Source: Gymnogyps californianus
Taxonomy: Eukaryota; Chordata; Aves; Accipitriformes; Cathartidae
Length of the DNA stretch: 64,000 bases
Direction of reading: 5' to 3'
Assembly: GCF_018139145.2 (NCBI RefSeq)
Contig: NC_059480.1
Coordinates: 18,910,428-18,974,427, forward strand
In this document: one piece after another, positions 39,101-46,000 of the stretch
How the letters are laid out: each line of letters begins with the position of its first letter
How positions within the stretch are numbered: position 1 is the first letter of the stretch
Made by a program: the position numbers and the translations under genes
The notes under the pieces: generated by a model
Database searches by the model: none
What the model was told of the DNA's origin: nothing
The model's input: the letters and a program-made list of their open reading frames with translations, nothing else

Positions 39101-40243
39101 GTCTCTGTATTAGAGTGGCAGCTCAGACTCTCACAGCCTGGCTGTTGTCCAGCCAGGAGCCGCAAATGGTTACATTGACTAGCAGGGAGAGTGCCAACTT
39201 CTTGTGTCTCCTTGTGTACCCCATCCTTGTCCATCGGCAAGGGTGGACAGGGAGCTTCTTCATCACACGTGGTTGTCTTTCCGCTTGGATTAACCCCTCC
39301 TCTCTGCTTTCTTGCAGACATGGCTAATCTGTCTCTTCATGATCACGATGGCTCCAGCGGTGCCTCCGATCAGGACACTTTGGCTCCGCTCCCCCACCCA
39401 GGAGCCGCACCCTGGCCTATGGCTTTCCCGTATCAGTATCCACCGCCTCATCCATACAACCCCCACCCCGGCTTCCCTGACCCAGGCTACAGCTATGGAG
39501 GGGGCAGTGCAGGCAGCCAGCACAGTGAAGGTGAGTGAAAAGGACTAAAATATGCCTGCAGGTGGGCAGATGCCCTGTTCAGTACAGGGAAGCAGCAGAA
39601 AAAGGCTGCTTAGGCAAGGTCCTATGTGTGGGGGCAGCCAGGGCAAAAGCCATCTCAGAAGGGTTGTGGGACTCGGAATTGAAAGGAGACCGAGAGCACG
39701 GACTGTGCTGGTGGATGGCTGTGCTGCAGCGTGCTGTAGTCCTCTCTTGGCTGGAGGAGCATCCTTTCTTCCTGGCTTGTCTGAGCTGTCACCTAACCTT
39801 GCCTCGTGCGCTTTGCAGGGAGCCGGAGCAGCGGTTCCAATCGCAGCGGCAGCGAGAGGAGGAAGGAGAGAGAGAAGACCGGGGAGTCCAAGTCAGGCGG
39901 CAGCGGGAGCGAGTCGGACCACACCACGAGGAGCAGCATGCGGCGTGAGCGCGCGGCCAGCGAGCGCTCGGTGCCGGCCAGCCAGCACAGCCAGCGTAGC
40001 CAGCACTCTCTGGCTCACAGCATCCGCAGCCACCACAGCCAGCAGTCGTACGGGCCGCCCGGCCTCCCCCCTCTCTTCAGCCCCCCCATGTTGCTGATGC
40101 CTCCACCGCCTTCAGCCATGGGGCCCCCTGGGGCGCCGCCGGGCCGTGACCTGGCCTCTGTGCCCCCCGAACTGACAGCCAGTAGACAGTCCTTCCGAAT
40201 GGCCATGGGCAACCCCAGTGAGTTCTTTGTGGATGTAATGTGA
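8943..40243 (+). CDS. DVL3: DVL3, segment polarity protein dishevelled homolog 3 (complete, 15 coding exons)
   Basis: Dishevelled 3 is a cytoplasmic scaffold that links Frizzled receptors to canonical Wnt/beta-catenin and planar polarity signalling. The fifteen exons, all with GT-AG introns, join in frame into 712 codons plus TGA (human about 716). Domains in order: DIX (about residues 1-82, self-polymerising), a basic [11 protein letters not shown] patch (216-226), PDZ (about 247-335, with the [10 protein letters not shown] ligand loop at 258-267), DEP (about 426-499, including MWLKI with K436, which matches the classic dsh1 lysine as I recall it), a Pro-rich segment, a Ser/His/Arg-rich segment, and the conserved C-terminus ending FVDVM. 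The start at 8943 has a strong context (G at -3, G at +4) and gives [11 protein letters not shown], slightly longer than the human MGETKIIYH. Sequence and exon sizes fit DVL3 rather than DVL1 or DVL2. Confidence 0.97.
9183..9284 (+). repeat. 51-bp tandem duplication in the CpG island shore
   Basis: The words CCCCGCGTGGGGGGCGGGCT and GTGGGCCT recur with a 51-bp offset (copies begin at 9183 and 9234). The second copy has a small internal deletion. Confidence 0.65.
9490..10130. repeat. degenerate GC-rich minisatellite-like region
   Basis: Similar boxes recur with irregular spacing. A block of roughly 50 bp built on GAGCTGGTGG and ATGCACCTTCTCT appears at about 9559-9613 and again about 120 bp later at 9681-9733. 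ATCCATTTTGG is doubled near 10051-10080. The boxes are too diverged for one exact unit to be defined by eye. Confidence 0.4.
12061..12123 (-). mobile_element. CR1 LINE 3' end (5'-truncated fragment)
   Basis: On the + strand this reads as AGAATCATAGAATCGTAGAA, then TTTAGGTTGGGAAAGACG and AAGATCATAGAGTCCAACC. This is the reverse complement of the characteristic avian CR1 3' terminus with its ATTCTATG-type end repeats. Only about 63 bp remain, as is usual for 5'-truncated CR1 copies. It is the best single indication of an avian genome. Confidence 0.85.
23270..23330 (+). mobile_element. possible degraded CR1 3' end
   Basis: TTTGGACTAGATGA, then GGAGGTCTGTCC and CACCCTGTGATGCC, resembles the older CR1 3' tail in sense orientation. 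The match is loose and could be chance. Confidence 0.3.
25400..26350. other. GC-rich, CpG-containing patch in DVL3 intron 1
   Basis: GC content and CpG density rise here relative to the flanking intron, with several CCGGCGGG/GCCGGGC words. Long overlapping open frames on both strands follow from the low stop-codon frequency of GC-rich DNA and show no domain. It could be an internal CpG island or enhancer. Confidence 0.4.
26057..26096 (+). repeat. CCCT/CCTT pyrimidine repeat
   Basis: An almost pure pyrimidine tract of CCCT and CCTT units that ends in CCCGCAG. It therefore looks like a strong 3' splice site polypyrimidine tract, though no conserved exon follows. Confidence 0.8.
27405..27421 (+). 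repeat. GT dinucleotide microsatellite
   Basis: About eight uninterrupted GT units. Confidence 0.9.
28225..28990. other. AT-rich island in DVL3 intron 1, just upstream of exon 2
   Basis: This segment of about 765 bp is strikingly AT-rich and poor in CpG between GC-rich flanks. It contains AATTAAA-type words, a 12-nt G run at 28668-28679 and a T run near 28964-28976. It looks like 3'-UTR-type sequence, but no parent gene or repeat family is recognisable. An open frame at 28447-28653 has no known domain. Confidence 0.5.
29245..29314 (+). CDS. DVL3: DVL3 coding exon 2 (DIX)
   Basis: 70 nt, the usual size of this Dishevelled exon, covering codons 56-79. It reads [19 protein letters not shown] followed by VVSW. 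The acceptor is CCCTCTGCAG and the donor is GTAAGC. Confidence 0.97.
29315..33196 (+). other. DVL3: DVL3 intron 2
   Basis: A phase-0 GT-AG intron of 3.9 kb. A CpG-dense patch lies at 30060-30320 and is listed separately. I see nothing else recognisable. Confidence 0.85.
30060..30320. promoter_or_regulatory. small CpG-dense patch in DVL3 intron 2
   Basis: Dense CpG and GC-box-like GGGCGGGCGG and GGGGCGGGCGGG words stand out against the intron. It may be an internal promoter or enhancer. No exon leading away from it is evident. Confidence 0.35.
33197..33318 (+). CDS. DVL3: DVL3 coding exon 3 (end of DIX, linker)
   Basis: Codons 80-120. LVSAEGSH closes the DIX domain, then [18 protein letters not shown] follows. 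The acceptor is GTCCCTCCAG and the donor is GTAAGT. Confidence 0.95.
33724..33830 (+). CDS. DVL3: DVL3 coding exon 4 (linker)
   Basis: Codons 120-156, with [12 protein letters not shown] and a basic [12 protein letters not shown] segment as in DVL3. The donor is GTGAGT. Confidence 0.94.
34430..34565 (+). CDS. DVL3: DVL3 coding exon 5 (linker)
   Basis: Codons 156-201. It contains [20 protein letters not shown] followed by DDSTS, highly conserved in Dishevelled proteins. The acceptor is TTTCCATAG and the donor is GTAGGA. Confidence 0.95.
34843..34936 (+). CDS. DVL3: DVL3 coding exon 6 (basic patch)
   Basis: Codons 201-232, including the polybasic stretch at 216-226 and ending RIER. The donor, GTACCC, departs from consensus at +4 to +6. 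The join to exon 7 is nevertheless exactly the conserved RIER-SSSF junction. Confidence 0.93.
35346..35415 (+). CDS. DVL3: DVL3 coding exon 7 (start of PDZ)
   Basis: 70 nt, codons 233-256. [20 protein letters not shown] leads into the first PDZ strand. The donor is GTGAGT. Confidence 0.96.
35709..35848 (+). CDS. DVL3: DVL3 coding exon 8 (PDZ core)
   Basis: 140 nt, codons 256-302. It holds the ligand-binding loop ([10 protein letters not shown]) and [20 protein letters not shown]. The acceptor is CATCCCTGCAG. Confidence 0.97.
36042..36118 (+). CDS. DVL3: DVL3 coding exon 9 (PDZ helix)
   Basis: 77 nt, codons 303-328: [20 protein letters not shown] followed by IVHKPG. The donor is GTAAGT. Confidence 0.96.
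36547..36614 (+). CDS. DVL3: DVL3 coding exon 10 (end of PDZ)
   Basis: 68 nt, codons 328-351. [18 protein letters not shown] closes the PDZ domain. The donor is GTAAGT. Confidence 0.96.
37147..37296 (+). CDS. DVL3: DVL3 coding exon 11 (PDZ-DEP linker)
   Basis: 150 nt, codons 351-401. It reads [18 protein letters not shown] and then a Ser/Thr-rich [17 protein letters not shown] stretch. The donor is GTAAGT. Confidence 0.95.
38141..38272 (+). CDS. DVL3: DVL3 coding exon 12 (start of DEP)
   Basis: 132 nt, codons 401-445. The DEP domain starts near [20 protein letters not shown]. The donor is GTAAGA. Confidence 0.96.
38529..38696 (+). CDS. DVL3: DVL3 coding exon 13 (DEP)
   Basis: 168 nt, codons 445-501. 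[20 protein letters not shown] continues to the end of the DEP domain at YYIFGDLCG. The donor, GTATGG, is moderate. Confidence 0.96.
39318..39530 (+). CDS. DVL3: DVL3 coding exon 14 (Pro-rich region)
   Basis: 213 nt, codons 501-572. [20 protein letters not shown] is followed by a Pro/Tyr-rich stretch ([18 protein letters not shown]). The donor is GTGAGT. Confidence 0.96.
39819..40243 (+). CDS. DVL3: DVL3 terminal coding exon 15
   Basis: Codons 572-712 and TGA. It has a Ser/Gly/Arg-rich start, an SxHS-type Ser/His/Gln/Arg-rich stretch ([14 protein letters not shown] and on), a Pro-rich segment, and the conserved [18 protein letters not shown] region ending EFFVDVM. Confidence 0.96.
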
Positions 40244-40415
40244 AGCGCCCGTCCCCTGTCTGTCTGCTGCCCCTCCTTCCCCCCTCCATCCCCGTCGTTT
40301 GTCTCCTAGGACCAGCCCTGGCTTCACCCCTTGTTTTTTGGGTTTTATTTTTTTGGTTTGGTTTTTTTTTTTTTTTTTGGTCTTGATAACGAAAAGAAAA
40401 AAAGGGAAAAAAAAT

Positions 40416-40421
40416 AATAAA
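40416..40421 (+). terminator. DVL3: DVL3 proximal poly(A) signal candidate
   Basis: AATAAA inside an A-rich tract about 175 nt after the stop. No strong GU-rich element follows at once, so its use is uncertain. Confidence 0.4.
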
Positions 40422-42191
40422 TGGAACTAAACCTCGATTCTAATCCCTCCTCGAGCGGGGTGGACGGGCCTGGCAGGCCTGCTGGGTGCTGCCAGCCCAT
40501 CCCGCCACCAGACTTGTGTATTGCCGATGGTAATTCCCTCCTGCCGTCCTCTCTAACCCCATTAATCCGCACCCGTCCCAGCGCCCTGTGCTGCTTGCCC
40601 GTGTGTCGCTGCTGCCTCGGTCCTTCCACCCTAAACATCTCTTCTTTCTTTTCACCCTTTTGTGTTTCTTCTATCAAGCAGCAAAGAATTACGGGGTGTT
40701 TGACTTTCTCTGAGCCTGCCGCCCGTGGGGGGGAGAGCTGGAGCGTGGCGTGGCCCGACAGGAGGACACGGAGCTCCAAGGGCGCTGGGCATGCGTGGCG
40801 CTGAAGATGGCTTCTTTCCTCCCCCTTGCGGAAGACGCCCTGCCCTTCCTGCAGCCCTGAGAGGGGAGCAGGGACCAGCCTTATATATGCGTTTTAAATC
40901 CCGTTGTAGTTGCCTTTTGGCTAATGCATGAATGTTCCAGGGCTTCAGTGCCTCTGGGGAGTGGAGAGACGCTGCCACTTCCCTCTTGCCTCCCTCCTCT
41001 TGCCCACGCGTTGGGCCAGGTCTGAGCCTGGCACTGCCCCAGGGCAGGACCCTCCTTCACCTTGCCCAGGCCGTGAGTCTCGGGGCTGGGGCTGTACCTC
41101 TGCATTCAGCCCAGAGTGGTGGTGGGTGCCTGCACGCAGTCTTGTGTGACTCAGGGCCCTGCATGTGCCCTCGGGTACTTGGGGAGGATTTAAGGGCAGA
41201 GTTCTGCTCCCTCCATCCTGCTCTTTGCCCTCCTGCCTGCGGCACGCTGCTGCCTGTCCCGTTTGTAGGGACTGTCCCGTGCCTGGGGCTGGCGGTGACA
41301 GCTGCGGCCTTCTCCCTTCTGCTGTCGTGCTGCTGCTCAGCAATGTGACATCTTCAAGGGCCTGGACGGAGTTAGAAGGCGAGGGAGGGGCACAACTGGT
41401 TTGCTTTCACGCTTTGGGGAAATGTGGAGATCCCCTGTATTTGCCCTATGAAGGGCCCGAGTCTGCCTCCCCCTCTCCTCAGTGCCACGAGTGCTGCTGG
41501 CCTGGCTGCCAGGAGGGATGAGGCTCTGGGACGACCCTGCTCCCCCTGGGCTGTGAATGGCGCCTGGCAGCAACACGAGCTTTCCAGGGAGGGAGGCTGC
41601 AGCCTGAACCGTGGCCTCGGGGCTCGGTACACGCAGATGTGCTGGGACAGTTGCGGCCGTTTGCTCCGGCGCTCCCTCCCCTTTTTCTTTCCTCTTCTGG
41701 GTACTCGGAGATGTGCCTTGGGCTGGGGGCAGCCCCCTTCCCCATGCCCAGGGCCAAGCACGGTACAGTACGGACACGCTCAACCCTGCTCCCGTTGGTG
41801 CTGGGGCCCCGGTGCCCTCTCCTACTGCTGCGCCATGGCTTTCTCTGCAAGCGTTGCCTCCTTTTGTCTTTCTTGTGTTTGCAGTTTTTATATGCTGGAG
41901 ATGAAATGTATTTTGCTCCTCGGGGATCTGCGTTGCCCCTGCAGCCCCTGTGCCATCAGTTCATCTCCCTCTGACTCCCTAAAGCATCTCCTTTCCCTCT
42001 GCCTGCCGGAGTCGGCCTGCCCGGTGCCCGCTCTCTGCCATCCTCCTGTCCCCTGATCTCGGCACCAGCAAGCTGCTGCCTGTCCCCCCATCCTGATGCC
42101 ACCCAGCAGCCTCCCCAGCCACTGCTCACACCCTTGCCCCACTCTGCCCGCTGGGTTTTATAAAAACAAAACCAATCTCCTTGTTTTTATT

Positions 42192-42197
42192 TATAAA
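42192..42197 (+). terminator. DVL3: DVL3 distal poly(A) signal candidate (TATAAA variant)
   Basis: A TATAAA variant hexamer within TTTATTTATAAACATAG is followed about 25 nt later by TTGTGTTG and a T run, a typical downstream element. A second TATAAA lies at 42159-42164. Confidence 0.5.
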
Positions 42198-42215
42198 CAT
42201 AGTTTTATTGGACTC

Positions 42216-42689
42216 CTGCCTTGTGTTGTTTTTTTTTTTCCCCCCCAGCCTCTTCTTTTCTGTCCTCCTGCCTTTCGCTCTGCAGTGAGATCCCAGCGGG
42301 ACAGGGACACCCTGTGCCTGAGCCTGTTTTCCAGCTGCCTCTTCCCGGGCTGCCGAGGGCTGCTACGGCCTGAACCTGTGCCGGGCCCGGCCTCCCGCTG
42401 CCGCCGCTCTCCGGTGCAGGGCCTGGCGGCGGGCGCTCGGTGCTCCCTGGGTCTCCCGTTTCCAGCGGGTGCGCTGGGGGTAGAATTGGGGGCAGCTCTG
42501 ACAGCGGGTGCTGGCCCGGCGCTTGGTGCAGCCCTCCTCGGCAGCGGTGCGAGGAGGGGGAGCGGGCGAGCCCCGGGGGTGCCTGTGCGTGGGAGCGGCA
42601 CCCTGGGCGGTGCTGGGGCCGTGGGAGCCGGCAGCCCCGTGGAAGGGCATGGCGACTTCAGGCCTCTGCGGGGTGAGAGCGGCCTCCCT
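42216..42689. other. DVL3-AP2M1 intergenic gap
   Basis: A short GC-rich gap between the presumed DVL3 poly(A) site and the AP2M1 CpG island. No separate gene is supported. Confidence 0.5.
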
Positions 42690-42825
42690 GCCCGAGCGCA
42701 CCCCTGTGCCCTACAGGCGATCCCCACGCGGACCGGGGAGGAGGGGGAGGCCCCACGCCCGCAGCTTCGCCGCTGCCGCTCTCCCCTCGCGTGGGCACGG
42801 CGGCCACGCCGTCTCCCCTCCCCGG

Positions 42826-42840
42826 ACTACAACTCCCAGC
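42826..42840 (+). promoter_or_regulatory. AP2M1: ZNF143/Staf-type site
   Basis: ACTACAACTCCCAGC matches the ZNF143 core motif. A diverged copy (ACTACTACTACTCCCGGCAG) follows at 42858-42877. Confidence 0.75.
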
Positions 42841-42951
42841 GCGCACCGCGCCGCAGGACTACTACTACTCCCGGCAGGCTCCGCGCGGGACTGTCCTTCC
42901 CGCCCCCGCCGAGCGGCGCTGCCGGACGCCGAGCCCCGCCTCCCCGCGGTA

Positions 42952-42961
42952 GCGCATGCGC
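42952..42961 (+). promoter_or_regulatory. AP2M1: NRF1 site
   Basis: GCGCATGCGC is the full palindromic NRF1 consensus. GCATGCGC at 42985-42992 is a partial copy. Confidence 0.75.
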
Positions 42962-43039
42962 GGCGGCGGCGGGGCGCGGGTGGGGCATGCGCGGCGGCGG
43001 CTCTGCAGTGATAGGGGGGGCGCGGAGGGAAGGGGGGGC

Positions 43040-43090
43040 GGCGGCCGCCATCTTGGGCGCTGGGCAGTGAGCGGCGGCGGGCAGCGGCAG
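43040..43090 (+). other. AP2M1: AP2M1 non-coding exon 1 (5' end estimated)
   Basis: The CpG-island sequence has a good donor, GCGGCAG followed by GTGAGG, with the GT at 43091. It is the expected place for the untranslated first exon, since the AP2M1 start codon lies in the next exon. The 5' end is a guess from the YY1 site. Confidence 0.6.
43044..43055 (+). promoter_or_regulatory. AP2M1: YY1 site near the transcription start
   Basis: GCCGCCATCTTG is the strong YY1 motif, in the orientation usual just downstream of housekeeping transcription starts. It suggests transcription begins close upstream. Confidence 0.7.
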
Positions 43091-46000
43091 GTGAGGTATC
43101 CCGGGCCGTCCTCCCGCTCCCCGGCGGGGTGTGCTGCCCGCTTCCCTTCTCGGGGCGGCTTCCTGCGGCGGGGCTCGCTCTGCGACCGCGCCGGGGCGGT
43201 GGCCGAGCTGCAGCGGGTGGCGACTCCCTCGGCGTTCGCCGGGGGTGGGGGTCCGCGGGCCTACCCTGCGGGGCGCGGCGCGGCCCTGACAGGCTTGGGG
43301 GGGGCCCTCCTGCGGGGTGAGGTCCCCCGCCGGCTGTCCTTGAAGGAGGGGTGCGGGAGTGCCCCCTGGAGCCGGGTTGCCCCTTGGGGAGCCGTGTGGG
43401 AAGGGAGCGGGGCTCCCCCGGGAGGGCTTTTCCTCAGCCCCCTGTGAGAGGGTGCTGGGCGACCCCAGCCCCGCCGAGGCTGGCTCATCCGCTCGCATGT
43501 TGCTTGGGGTTGAGGGGGTTTATTAATTGTTTCTGTTAGTTAGCTATCTGTGTGGAATACCTGGGGTGGCAGCCCTGCGGTGCTGAACCGGGTGAGGGTG
43601 GGGACAGAGTCAAGCTCTGTGTGGCACAGGACGCCTAGGTAAGGACTGCACCGATGTGCTAGGTCAGCCTGAGCAAAGGTCTTGTAGCCGCATCGGGCAG
43701 GAACTTCCCCCGAAATTATTTGCCTGTACTACTGATACAAATGTGAATTAGCTAGGTCATGGCTTGCACCCTCTAGCTTCCTCCCTGGAAAACCTGCTGA
43801 GGCAGAACATAGTGCTGCTGATGCTAAACTGTGCTTGTTCTGAGGCTTAAAATGGGCTCTTATCCAATGGCTCTTCTAGATGCATTTCCACTTCACTTCT
43901 TCCCTGGGCTAGGTTTTTGGATTCAGTAAAGCTGCAGGAAATGCAGCCTGTGTTTATTGTCCAGTGCAGTTGACTTCGCTCCCCACTGGGAAATGACTCA
44001 CTTTTGATCAACTCTTCTCCCTATAAGCTGTGTGTTTCCGTGATCTGTTTTCTGCTTGCTTTAGTATGACAAAGCTGCTGTCAAGTTTTAGCCTCAGGCT
44101 GCCAAAATCTGAGCCTGGAACTTTCCCAGATAGGTGAGTCTGGATGGCTTCTGCGGCTCGGAAGTCTAGGTAGTACAGGTTTCTAACTGCATATGGGCTC
44201 ATGTGGTGTCTTGTTGGGCAATGTTTGCTCGAATGCTATCAGAGCTGTAGCTACTATTTTTTCCTATAGTAAAAGCTGTACTTGTCCCTGTGAGTTTTGC
44301 TTGCAGGGGCAATCTGTAATCTGACGAGATGCTGCCAAAATGCCTGCTTCCATGTTTTCCCTGTCAGAAGGGAGGCATCGTTTCTCTTCTGTAGGAAGCG
44401 CCATGTTACTGACATCTAGTGACAAAGATACCTGGCATTCTTTGGGCTGCAAACTGGCCATGTTTTCTTCCAGGGAGAGCATTTGAGATATCCTTGAAGG
44501 GTATTATGGCCAGCTTCTTCCTCCTCATGAGAGAGCACACTTCTGGCCTTTGAAGAGTTGAGTCTTGAGGCTGTGAAGGGTTACATCTTGAGTTCTTTGA
44601 AGCACAGATGACTGGAAATGCACTCTGGTTTGATAGTATCTCTTTTTTTGATGGAATGGGAAGAATCACTAAACAAAATGGGCTTTGTAAAGAAACTTCC
44701 TGTGACCCTAGTTAAACTTCCCTTGTCTCATCCCTGCATCAAGAAGTAATAAAGCCAAGACTGTCTTTTGCAGCACAATGTCTTGCACTGGTATTCTAAG
44801 CTTATACTACTAAAGACCATTAGAGTATTTAAAGGCTGTTCTTAGGGTTAGCTGGAGGATGGACAGAAGTACAGCCCAGGGTGCCAAAATATAATTGGTC
44901 TGTATGGCAGAGTCAGCTTCTTTCCTTTAGTGAGTGACCTACAGAGTCAAAAGTTACTAGCAAGCCATATATTATTTTGATCTCAGCAGGAGGTTGGTAG
45001 CTCAGCTAAAAGCTTGCAGGCTGAGGCACAGAATGTGAAATGCAGTTATCTTCTCCACAGTAATAGTAGAAAGAGAAACGCTGGTGAATCAGGGTACCTA
45101 GACCATTACTGGTGTGCAGAATATAAGCTCTTACTCAACTGCAGTCCATGTCTCTAACCTCTTCTGTTAGAAGATGAATAGAATGCAAGTCACTGTTCAA
45201 GTTTCTAGCTCAAGAGTGAAAAGCGAGTAGAAGTTGCTTCAGACTGACTTCAAAACTGCCTTGGAAGAACTGGTAGAAATGGAAGATGGTATTGGGGCTG
45301 TTCAGATAAGGATGGATTCAAAATAAGGTGGAGAGGTGTGTTAAATGCTGTTTCTGTGATGTTTTACCAGAGTAAGGGAGCTTCTCATGTTCCCTGTGTC
45401 AGTATTTCTCCTGTTACTCTTTAGACTGGCTGTGTGCAGTATGGCATGCAGAAGTAGACTGTAGGAGGAGAGCCTGGTAAGAGTTGAATGTGCTCCTCTT
45501 CCTGCCCACTGGTTATGGGGATTTATGGGATTGGGTTTAAAATAGGAACGGTTTCTCTGAAACTGATGGGTTTATCTCAGTAGCTCTTTAGCTCACGGTA
45601 TGCCTCTTAATTAAATTATGCAGCCTGTCTTTCCCAGGATGAAGTGATTGCAGCTACTCTTCTTTAAAACCAAGTGCAGCCCATGGCCTCCTGGAAAGTG
45701 GCTAATGCAGCCCTCAAAGCAAAGCTTAGATGCTCGGATTAGCTGGTGGGGTGATGACATAATTGTAAGCCTTAAGCCTTTTGGTTTGATAATGGCTAGC
45801 GCTAGCCTGAAAGGAGTGGTTTTCTAAATAACTCCAGTTTGCCAGAGCAGCCTGACTAATCCCCCTCCTGCTTCAACTGTTGTCACTTGTTCAAGATCAT
45901 ACTGATTTCTGGAATGCAGAAGTTGTTACAGTTGGTGATTTACCCTCAGCCCTCTGGGTGAGAGCTGCAATACCTCGCCTGGTTTCTTCCTGGATGAGAA

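Larger units (their letters stand above)
33319..39818 (+). other. DVL3: DVL3 introns 3-14 (short introns between coding exons)
   Basis: Twelve GT-AG introns separate exons 3-15, mostly 190-850 bp long. The longest is intron 11 (37297-38140). Within these introns I see no further gene, RNA or repeat. Confidence 0.85.
40244..42215 (+). other. DVL3: DVL3 3' UTR (end estimated)
   Basis: Unspliced sequence follows the DVL3 stop. A proximal AATAAA lies at 40416-40421. A probable distal end lies near 42210, where TATAAA variants (42159-42164 and 42192-42197) precede a T-rich downstream element. Facing U-rich (40331-40378) and A-rich (40388-40424) tracts sit early in the UTR. Confidence 0.6.
42690..43440 (+). 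promoter_or_regulatory. AP2M1: AP2M1 CpG island / core promoter
   Basis: A TATA-less, CpG-dense block around the non-coding first exon. Visible elements are an ACTACAACTCCCAGC ZNF143-type site (42826-42840), a related ACTACTACTCCC site close behind, a perfect NRF1 palindrome GCGCATGCGC (42952-42961) with a partial second copy (42985-42992), and a YY1-type GCCGCCATCTTG (43044-43055). This combination is typical of broadly expressed housekeeping genes. Confidence 0.85.

Noticed and set aside
42096..43070. 324-codon plus-strand frame from the DVL3 3' UTR into the AP2M1 promoter
   Set aside because: It spans a poly(A) region and a CpG island, is low-complexity, and has no homology that I recognise.
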